Source of the DNA: Lachnospiraceae bacterium | GTDB lineage: Bacteria > Bacillota > Clostridia > Lachnospirales > Lachnospiraceae | Assembly: GCA_021203145.1 (NCBI GenBank) | Contig: JAJQBS010000017.1 | Location: 1 to 36,999, forward strand | Length of the DNA stretch: 36,999 nt | Direction: 5' to 3' | Shown: one piece after another, positions 31,335 to 36,999 of the stretch | Numbering within the stretch: the first letter of the stretch is position 1 | Layout of the letters: each line of letters opens with the position of its first letter | Notes under the pieces: model-generated | What the model was told of the DNA's origin: nothing | What the model saw: the letters and a program-made list of their open reading frames with translations, nothing else | The model's database searches: none | Made by a program: the position numbers and the translations under genes

Positions 31335-32222
31335 CTATTTACACAAAAGACCAAGCAGCTCTTCAAAGCACACGCCATCTGTCAGCGGCAGATCCATCTC
31401 GACAGACTTCTGAATACACCGCCTGACAAAATGGGAGGCCCGGCGCACGGAATCCCGGAACATCACTCCATTCACCGCGTCGGCAGCTATGATAGAAGCA
31501 AAAACATCTCCCGTGCCGCAGCGCTGTGTGCCCACCCTGTGCGTACGGACAAATCTGGGCTCCATTCCTCTCTCGTAGCAGAGATTCGCGATAAACTCCC
31601 CCTGCGGAATCCCGGTTACCACGATCTTATCCGGACCCATTTCGGAAAGTTCCTTTGCCAGGGCGACCACCTGCCGGATGGCCCATTTGCCCTCGTGCCA
31701 GTCCCGCCCGGTCAGGATGCAGGCTTCAGTCAGGTTCGGCGTCAGAATATCCGCGCGGACGGCAAGCCTTTTCATCTCGGAGCACATCTGGGACGTGTAG
31801 GTCGAGTAAGGTCTGCCATCATCTCCCATCACCGGATCCACGACGACCACGGTATCTTCCTGCTTAAAATCATCCAGAAAGCGCAATACAATCTGGATCT
31901 GTTCTTCTGAGCCAAGAAAGCCGGTGCTGATCCCCTCAAAAGAAAGGCGCAGCTTTTTCCATTCATCAATGTAGGGCTGCATCCGGTCTGTAAAGTCCTC
32001 AAAAAACCAGCTGTCATAGGCCGTATGATTGGATAAAATCGAAGTCGGCACCGGGCAGCATTGAATTTTCATTGCGGAGATGATCGGGATCGACACGGTC
32101 AGTGAACAGCGTCCAAAGCCGGTAAAGTCATTAATCAGGGCGATCTTCTTCTGGTGAGAGCGCTCGGCTTCTTTCTTCTCATTAATTGTATAAAGGCGAT
32201 TTTTGTCTGAAATCTGACTCAT
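31335..32222 (-). CDS. Pyridoxine/pyridoxamine kinase family protein (PfkB-like)
   Basis: The 295-residue protein belongs to the pyridoxamine kinase/phosphomethylpyrimidine kinase family (PF08543). Landmarks are NDFTGFGRCSLTVSIPIISAM near 31-51, VVDPVMGDDGRPY near 130, LTPNLTEACILTGR near 160-173, and the anion-hole GTGD in TQRCGTGDVFAS near 232-243. It should phosphorylate pyridoxal-type vitamers and so feed PLP enzymes such as CysK. The start at 32222 follows AAGAGG at ten bases; an in-frame ATG at 32270 lacks a ribosome site. It is downstream of the 33-residue peptide gene on the same strand, with a 119-base gap, so it may share the phosphate-transport transcript. Confidence 0.88.
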   Translation of the reverse strand: MSQISDKNRLYTINEKKEAERSHQKKIALINDFTGFGRCSLTVSIPIISAMKIQCCPVPTSILSNHTAYDSWFFEDFTDRMQPYIDEWKKLRLSFEGISTGFLGSEEQIQIVLRFLDDFKQEDTVVVVDPVMGDDGRPYSTYTSQMCSEMKRLAVRADILTPNLTEACILTGRDWHEGKWAIRQVVALAKELSEMGPDKIVVTGIPQGEFIANLCYERGMEPRFVRTHRVGTQRCGTGDVFASIIAADAVNGVMFRDSVRRASHFVRRCIQKSVEMDLPLTDGVCFEELLGLLCK

Positions 32223-32341
32223 AGCGATAAGCCTCTTTTCGTCTGATAATCGGATAGGGGGAGTTCGCATAGAATCATATCACAATCGGTCTGTTCTCTC
32301 AACCGGTTTTCGGCCTGACGACCTTCAATCCGATCTGTTTT

Positions 32342-32443
32342 TTATCTTTTTCTGTTTGTCCAGATTGCTGCTCCGCCGATCATAGCAGCAAGCATTATTA
32401 CCGCAACCGCATAACCAATGATTGAAACTGTAGCATTTATCAT
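32342..32443 (-). CDS. 33-residue single-pass membrane peptide
   Basis: The reading frame runs from ATG 32443 to TAA 32342 and is preceded by a strong AAGGAGGG at eight bases, better than many large genes here. The peptide starts MINATVSIIGYAVAVI, has one hydrophobic segment of about 20 residues (7-27, ending GGAAIW) and a basic tail TNRKR that should stay in the cytoplasm. I recognise no family. It lies 40 bases after the Na/Pi cotransporter stop on the same strand and is probably co-transcribed. Small single-pass peptides of this shape often bind and tune transporters; that role is inference from context. Confidence 0.72.
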   Translation of the reverse strand: MINATVSIIGYAVAVIMLAAMIGGAAIWTNRKR

Positions 32444-32483
32444 ATTACACACCCTCCTTCTTTTGTTGTCTTTTCAATATTTC

Positions 32484-34175
32484 TCATTTTGCCTCTTCTG
32501 CGATAAAGTACTCAAAATTCAGCTGGTTCATGGCGACCTCAGCGAGGTTTACGCAGCTGTTGCCCATACGGTCGATGCAGTGCAGGACACGCATAAACGG
32601 CGCGGAGAGGCTTCGTTTGCACTTGCCCTCGGTCACACGCTGCATATGGGATTTCCGCATCTTGATGTCCAGATCCAGCACCTCGTCCTTGTGCCGGATC
32701 ATCTTCTTCAGCGCCGCGTCGTTATCTCCCATAAGAGCCGTGAGCGCGTTTGTATACATTTTCTCGATCTGTCCCAGACTGTCATCCAGATCTTTGATGG
32801 CCTCCTCGGAATACTGGTAGTTTTTGTCGAGCTTTTCCTGTATGGTGTCGGCCATCTCCACGGAAAGGTTTCCCATGCGCTCCACGTCGCTGAGCACATA
32901 CATCAGCTTGGCGGTCTGCGTGGCCTGCTGCTCCGTCAGGGCACCTGAGGAGAAAAGATCTGCCAGGTACTCATTGATTTCTCCCTGCAGGGATTCCACC
33001 GCAAGACCGTATTCACGTACCTTTGCCAGTATCTGTGTATCTCCGCTTTTTACCGTGCCATGCACATCCCGCAGCATCGTCCGAACGACGTCGCCGCAGT
33101 GCAGCGTCTCTTTGGCTACCAGCTTCAGCGCAGCGGCCGGCTGGGAAAGGACATTTTTGTCCAGGTAAATGGTCTTCGCCGGATCTGCTTCCTTGCGTTT
33201 TCCGTCCGGAATGATTATCATAACCAGCTTCACCATCACACCCAGCAGCGGAATCCAGAGTACCGTCATGGTGATGTTAAAGATCGTGTGCGCGTTCGCG
33301 ATCTGCCGCGAAATCACCTCAGTCTCCGATTCGCTCGGGGAAAGGTACTGGATCAATGCCGCATATGGCTTCACAAACCAGATAAACAGCAGGGCTCCTG
33401 AAATATTAAACAGAGAATGCGCGACTGCCGTTCTTCTCGCGTCCTTTGACTGGCCGATCGAGGCCAGAAGCGCCGTGATGGTCGTTCCGATGTTGTCTCC
33501 GAGCAGGATTGGAATCGCGCCCGCAAGGCCAAGAATGCTGGTCACACCGTCGGAGCCCGTCTGGGAAGCAAAATTCTGAAGCACCGCAATCGTGGCGCTG
33601 CTGCTCTGCACCACCAGTGTCATCAGGGTACCCACCAGCACGCCAAGAACCGGGATATCCGCCACCTTCCCAATCATATCTGTGAAGACCGGGCTGGATG
33701 CCAGCGGCTTCATCACGCTTCCCATGGTCTCAATTCCCAGAAACAGCAGGCCGAACGCAAATACAGTCATCGCGATGTTTTTCACCCGTTCCTTCTTACA
33801 TACGAACGAGACAATAAAGCCGCCGAAAATAAAGACGTAAATGTAATCGGTGATCTTGAAGGCAATGATCTGCGCGGTGATCGTCGTTCCGATGTTCGCG
33901 CCGAAAATAATGGAGATCGCCTGCGGCAGGGTCATCAGCCCCGCGCTGACAAATCCGATCGCCATGACCGTCGTGGCGCTGCTGCTCTGAAGGACCGCCG
34001 TCACCAGTGCGCCCGCGAGCACACCCATCAGACGGTTTCTCGTCAGCAGACCCAGGATCTGTTTCATCCGCTCTCCGGCCGCCTTCTGCAGGCACTCGCT
34101 CATCAGGTTCATGCCGTAGATAAAAATGGCGAGGCCGCCCAATAATCCAAAAAGAATCTCAACAGTATCATTCAT
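32484..34175 (-). CDS. Na/Pi cotransporter family protein with C-terminal PhoU-like domain
   Basis: The 563-residue protein has the two inverted Na_Pi_cotrans repeats (PF02690), each marked by QSSSAT: VTAVLQSSSATTVMAIG near residue 58-74 and TLVVQSSSATIAVLQNF near 185-200. Further GDNIGTTITA-type motifs follow, with eight or so membrane segments. From about residue 340 it has a cytoplasmic helical PhoU-like domain (DVERMGNLSVEMADTIQEKL, HCIDRMGNSCVNLAEVAM). It should import phosphate using sodium. The ATG at 34175 has AAGGAG at 11 bases, a little far. A PhoP-box-like repeat about 125 bases upstream suggests induction by phosphate starvation. Confidence 0.93.
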   Translation of the reverse strand: MNDTVEILFGLLGGLAIFIYGMNLMSECLQKAAGERMKQILGLLTRNRLMGVLAGALVTAVLQSSSATTVMAIGFVSAGLMTLPQAISIIFGANIGTTITAQIIAFKITDYIYVFIFGGFIVSFVCKKERVKNIAMTVFAFGLLFLGIETMGSVMKPLASSPVFTDMIGKVADIPVLGVLVGTLMTLVVQSSSATIAVLQNFASQTGSDGVTSILGLAGAIPILLGDNIGTTITALLASIGQSKDARRTAVAHSLFNISGALLFIWFVKPYAALIQYLSPSESETEVISRQIANAHTIFNITMTVLWIPLLGVMVKLVMIIIPDGKRKEADPAKTIYLDKNVLSQPAAALKLVAKETLHCGDVVRTMLRDVHGTVKSGDTQILAKVREYGLAVESLQGEINEYLADLFSSGALTEQQATQTAKLMYVLSDVERMGNLSVEMADTIQEKLDKNYQYSEEAIKDLDDSLGQIEKMYTNALTALMGDNDAALKKMIRHKDEVLDLDIKMRKSHMQRVTEGKCKRSLSAPFMRVLHCIDRMGNSCVNLAEVAMNQLNFEYFIAEEAK

Positions 34176-34297
34176 ATCTATAAATTCTCCTTCGTACTTA
34201 CCCCTGTTCTCTGCTCTCCAATTCAGATCCCTTTGAAGAGCCTGCGTTATTACGTTATTATTTTAATGTATCTGTAGAAAGTGCAATATCGGGTAAG

Positions 34298-34325
34298 TGT
34301 AAAGGAGATGTAAAATCTGTGTAAA
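34298..34325 (-). promoter_or_regulatory. PhoP-box-like triple direct repeat upstream of the Na/Pi cotransporter
   Basis: On the minus strand TTTACA occurs three times with exactly five bases between copies (34320-34325, 34309-34314, 34298-34303), an 11-base period. PhoP of Bacillus subtilis binds direct repeats of TT(A/C/T)A(C/T)A spaced by about five bases. The site lies between the upstream gene's terminator and the cotransporter gene. A clear -10 was not found. The gene-free stretch 34176-34526 holds this site and the terminator; nothing else stood out. Confidence 0.72.
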
Positions 34326-34328
34326 TAC

Positions 34329-34361
34329 AAAAAACACCCAGGAAAACTCCTGAATGTTTTT
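34329..34361 (-). terminator. Terminator of the FMN reductase gene
   Basis: On the minus strand AAAAACA-type and CAGGA arms pair around AGTTTTCCTG, with a mismatched middle, then TTTTTTGTATTT follows. It lies 170 bases beyond the stop of the flavoprotein gene and directly before the PhoP-box-like repeats. Confidence 0.65.
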
Positions 34362-34526
34362 GTTCGTTCTATTCTTCATTTATACAGCATCTGTCAGTTC
34401 TGACCGTTCTTAATCAGCTGCGCAATCTGTACTTCCTAACCCGGATAAACCGGAATCGAAATTTTGCCATTTTGCGCAAAAAATCGTTTGTAAGTGCCTA
34501 AAGCTCCACCAGAGGAGTGCTATTTC

Positions 34527-35144
34527 CTACCTTATAAAATGCGTTGACTTCGGCGCTTCCTTTTCCGGCAGTCCATAAGCTTCCCTGCCAAGCGCGATGC
34601 TCTTCATCAGGAAGGTCATATTCCGCGCCAGAGTGCGCATCGTCTGCAGCCCCTCCTCATCCTGCACAGCTTCTCCCGGGAGTCTGCCATGGACGCTGTT
34701 CCAGTACTGGCTGGATGCGACCGGCATTCCGCTGATCGTAAAATATTTATTCAGCTCATCAAAGGTCGCGCTGGTGCCTCCCCTCCGGGCCACCGCCACA
34801 CTCGCGCCGACCTTCATGCGTTTGTCAAAACGAGTACTGTAAAAGAGACGGTCCAGCAGAGAAACAAGCGTCCCATTGGCTGACGCAAAATAAACCGGGC
34901 TGGCCACGACAAGCCCGTCGCAGGCCTCAAACTTCGGTGCGACCTCATTTACCAGATCGTCAAATACGCATTTCCCCTTCTCGCGACAGACGCCGCAGGC
35001 AATACAGCCGCGGATCGCCTGATTGCCGGCCTGGATCACTTCCGCCTCTACGCCTTCCTCCTGAAATACCTTTTCCATTTCCTGCAGCGCAATCGCCGTG
35101 TTGCCGTTTTTACGCGGACTTCCGTTTAACATCAGAACCTTCAT
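34527..35144 (-). CDS. Flavodoxin-fold NAD(P)H-dependent FMN reductase / iron-sulfur flavoprotein
   Basis: The 205-residue protein starts with the flavodoxin-like LNGSPRKNGNTAIAL FMN-phosphate loop (6-20). A Cys cluster follows, CIACGVCREKGKC (C-x2-C-x2-C-x5-C, near 48-60), like that of iron-sulfur flavoproteins. ASPVYFASANGTLVSLLDRL is the next flavin-binding stretch. It should shuttle electrons, perhaps to oxygen- or quinone-type acceptors; the partner is unknown. The ATG at 35144 has AGGAGG eight bases upstream. It has its own promoter and terminator and is divergent from the cellulase gene. Confidence 0.88.
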   Translation of the reverse strand: MKVLMLNGSPRKNGNTAIALQEMEKVFQEEGVEAEVIQAGNQAIRGCIACGVCREKGKCVFDDLVNEVAPKFEACDGLVVASPVYFASANGTLVSLLDRLFYSTRFDKRMKVGASVAVARRGGTSATFDELNKYFTISGMPVASSQYWNSVHGRLPGEAVQDEEGLQTMRTLARNMTFLMKSIALGREAYGLPEKEAPKSTHFIR

Positions 35145-35180
35145 GTACTTATCCTCCTGCTCCTGTTTTGAACTGCCCTG

Positions 35181-35210
35181 ATTGTAGCATAAAATCCCAG
35201 GATTTGTCTA
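35181..35210 (-). promoter_or_regulatory. Promoter of the FMN reductase gene
   Basis: On the minus strand TAGACA (35205-35210) and TACAAT (35181-35186) are 18 bases apart; each matches five of six consensus bases. The leader is about 30 bases. Confidence 0.65.
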
Positions 35211-35219
35211 TGTATTCCA

Positions 35220-35240
35220 AACGAAAAGTATGCTTTCGTT
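35220..35240. promoter_or_regulatory. Dyad between the divergent flavoprotein and cellulase promoters
   Basis: AACGAAA (35220-35226) is inverted exactly as TTTCGTT (35234-35240) across seven bases. It lies ten bases upstream of the leftward -35 and 23 bases upstream of the rightward -35, so one regulator could act on both genes. Confidence 0.45.
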
Positions 35241-35263
35241 ACTGTTGCAGGCATAAAAAACAC

Positions 35264-35292
35264 GTGACAACTTCCCCTGTCCTTGTTAAAAT
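35264..35292 (+). promoter_or_regulatory. Promoter of the cellulase gene
   Basis: GTGACA (35264-35269) and TAAAAT (35287-35292) are 17 bases apart; each matches five of six consensus bases. The leader is about 26 bases and holds a GAGGAAG ribosome site. Confidence 0.65.
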
Positions 35293-35324
35293 ATATAAAG
35301 CAGAGAAGAAAGCGAGGAAGCACT

Positions 35325-36839
35325 ATGTCGCGAACCATCACATCTTTACCGTTCCTTGTCATGCTGACACTGGGGCTGCTCTTATCAGTCGGACTTTGGA
35401 CTCCCGGCTTTGCAAAAGCATCCGGAACAGAAGCTTCTTCTGATATTCCGAGCATTGAAGAGAGCATTGAAGAGGTCATTGACAGGAACGTTGAGAACAG
35501 CGACACGGCCGCAGAAGAAGCCTCCGAGATCCCGGCCCCTTCCACCTGCGGCGCGCTGCAGGTGATCGGCACCCAGCTGTCAGATGAAAACGGCAATGCC
35601 GTCCAGCTGAAGGGCGTCAGTACGCTGGGACTTGCCTGGTACCCCGAATATATCAATTATGACTGTTTTGCACAGCTGAAAAGTGAATGGAATGTCAGTC
35701 TGATCCGCCTGGCGATGTATACAGCTGAGTCCGGCGGCTACTGCACGGACGGCGACCAGGAATATCTGAAAACGCTGATCCGGAATGGCGTAGAATACGC
35801 GACGGATCTGGACATGTACGTTATCATCGACTGGCATATCCTCTCCGACGGCAACCCGAATACCTACATAGAAGAAGCAAAGGCATTTTTTGATGAAATG
35901 TCTTCGGAATTTGCAGGCTATAGTAACATCTTATATGAAATTTGCAATGAACCGAACGGCAATGTGAGCTGGGCGGACATCAAAACCTATGCATCAGAGA
36001 TCCTGCCGGTCATCCGCGCCAATGACCCTGACGCGGTGATTCTCATCGGTACGCCGAACTGGTCCCAGTATGTCGACCAGGCCGCCGCAGATCCCATCAC
36101 CGGCTATGACAATCTGATGTACACGCTGCATTATTATGCCGCCACGCACACGGATTCCCTGCGCAGCACATTCGTTGCGGCCATGGACGCCGGACTTCCG
36201 ATTTTTGTCTCCGAATATGGCATCAGCGACGCTAGCGGGAATGGTACGCTCGACATCGACCAGGCCAACCAGTGGATGGAGCTGCTGGACGACCGCCAGA
36301 TCAGCTGCGCCATGTGGAGCTTTTCCAACCGGGACGAAAGCTCGGCGATCATCAAAAGCAGCTGCACAAAAACCAGCGGCTTCACCATGGACGACCTTAC
36401 CGACTCCGGAAAGTGGCTGTATGAGATGCTGACCGAAGGTACGGACGACAGCTCAGAGTCTGGCAACTCGTCTGCGGATGCCGCAGACGACAGCGGCAGC
36501 TCCGGCAGCGGCTCCTCCGGCTCCGTTTCCAGTACCCCGGACGGACTTACCTGCACCGCCCAGCTGGTCAACCAGTGGGAAAGTGACGGCGTACCTTTCT
36601 ACCAGTATACCGTGACTCTGGAAAATACGTCAGACGCGGACCTGATTGGATGGATCGTGGAGCTCACCTTCTCCGGAAGTATCTCCCTCTCAGATAGCTG
36701 GAACGGCGAGTATTCCTTAAACGGCTTTACACTGACCATCACGCCAAAGGATTACAACAAAGCCATCGCGGCAGGCGGCATTCTCTCAGATATCGGCTTC
36801 ATTATCAGCGGAGCGGGGACGCTGATATCATGCGAATAA
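35325..36839 (+). CDS. Secreted GH5 cellulase (endo-beta-1,4-glucanase) with CBM2-like module
   Basis: The 504-residue protein has a signal peptide (about 1-32), an acidic spacer, a GH5 (subfamily 2-like) catalytic domain at about 75-385, a Ser/Gly/Asp linker and a C-terminal CBM2-like module over the last 95 residues. Key residues are the acid/base Glu209 in CNEPNG and the nucleophile Glu297 in FVSEYG, with IIDWH near 168. It should cleave cellulose or mixed-linkage glucans outside the cell. The ATG at 35325 has GAGGAAG at six bases. Released cellobiose would be the substrate of the damaged cellobiose 2-epimerase gene 18 kb away, and glucose or xylose of the importer. No cohesin or dockerin is present. 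Confidence 0.93.
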   Translation: MSRTITSLPFLVMLTLGLLLSVGLWTPGFAKASGTEASSDIPSIEESIEEVIDRNVENSDTAAEEASEIPAPSTCGALQVIGTQLSDENGNAVQLKGVSTLGLAWYPEYINYDCFAQLKSEWNVSLIRLAMYTAESGGYCTDGDQEYLKTLIRNGVEYATDLDMYVIIDWHILSDGNPNTYIEEAKAFFDEMSSEFAGYSNILYEICNEPNGNVSWADIKTYASEILPVIRANDPDAVILIGTPNWSQYVDQAAADPITGYDNLMYTLHYYAATHTDSLRSTFVAAMDAGLPIFVSEYGISDASGNGTLDIDQANQWMELLDDRQISCAMWSFSNRDESSAIIKSSCTKTSGFTMDDLTDSGKWLYEMLTEGTDDSSESGNSSADAADDSGSSGSGSSGSVSSTPDGLTCTAQLVNQWESDGVPFYQYTVTLENTSDADLIGWIVELTFSGSISLSDSWNGEYSLNGFTLTITPKDYNKAIAAGGILSDIGFIISGAGTLISCE

Positions 36840-36946
36840 GCAAAAAAGGGATTCTGTTTTTCGCGCCGCATCACGCAGCATTATTTTGTGGCATTGCCCG
36901 TGCTATAACGACTAACGTCGTTTACTATATTTTTAAGAAAATATGG

Positions 36947-36997
36947 CAGGGTTGTTTCATGAAGAAATTTTAAAATTGAAAAAACGTAGATTTTATC
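36947..36997. repeat. Right copy of 51-bp terminal inverted repeat
   Basis: This is the exact reverse complement of 1-51, starting with CAGGGTTGTTTCATG at its inner side. The stretch from 36840 to 36946 holds no gene; it has a short AACGAC-TAAC-GTCGTT hairpin at 36907-36922 and is otherwise plain. Base 36998 lies beyond the matched part. Confidence 0.8.
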
Positions 36998-36999
36998 GG

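Noticed and set aside
1..36997. A linear phage or plasmid with terminal inverted repeats
   Set aside because: The gene content is chromosomal (cysK, asnA, rml genes, rRNA methyltransferase) with no replication, packaging or structural genes; a shared mobile-element end is simpler.

Overview
The window looks like chromosomal DNA of a gut-type member of the Clostridia, most likely Lachnospiraceae. The case rests on near 50% GC with strong AGGAGG ribosome sites, a YesM/LytS-YesN type sensor system beside a sugar ABC transporter, a DUF4364 protein, an FprA flavoprotein, AsnA, choline-binding-type cell-wall repeats and a SleB-type hydrolase. I saw no rRNA, tRNA, phage, plasmid or CRISPR genes. The first and last 51 bases are exact inverted copies of each other, so the window probably ends at both sides in the same multi-copy repeat, such as an insertion-sequence end.

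Layout. (1) 134-1735: an AAA-ATPase-like/PD-(D/E)XK protein, with a second copy at 20634-22226. (2) 2130-11968: a sugar-uptake and sensing locus. A binding protein, ATPase and permease run leftward. Divergent from them are a membrane-tethered sugar-binding protein, a LytS-like kinase, a YesN-like regulator and a XylF-like lipoprotein. The arrangement matches the XylFII-LytS/YesN systems of clostridia. (3) 12043-16264: cysK with a consensus promoter and a CymR-like operator, a secreted deacetylase with cell-wall repeats, a YgjP-like metallopeptidase and an rRNA-type methyltransferase. (4) 16332-25977: a leftward carbohydrate and envelope block. It holds a cellobiose 2-epimerase broken by a one-base frameshift and carrying a minisatellite insert, rfbC, a polytopic membrane protein split by in-frame stops, the second AAA/PD-(D/E)XK gene, rfbB, a membrane-anchored deacetylase and a single-pass disordered protein. 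(5) 26199-29091: DUF4364 protein, FprA flavoprotein and asparagine synthetase A, rightward. (6) 29330-36839: a repeat-rich SH3/SleB cell-wall hydrolase, a pyridoxine kinase family protein, a 33-residue membrane peptide, a Na/Pi cotransporter behind a three-repeat PhoP-box-like site, an FMN/iron-sulfur flavoprotein, and a secreted GH5 cellulase with a CBM2-like module.

How it fits together. The cellulase, a cellobiose 2-epimerase and a monosaccharide importer with a dedicated sensor suggest plant-glucan or xylan sugar use. The rml genes and two deacetylases point to surface polysaccharide and cell-wall tailoring. The less ordinary signals are in-frame minisatellites in four proteins, an 8-bp repeat directly after a possible start codon of the first AAA/PD-(D/E)XK gene, a 13-bp motif upstream of both copies of that gene, a block of three structured elements at 18522-18689, and a tiny membrane protein linked to phosphate uptake. 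No complete new system is proven here. The best candidate leads are the AAA/PD-(D/E)XK pair with its shared upstream motif and the two-binding-protein sensor locus.
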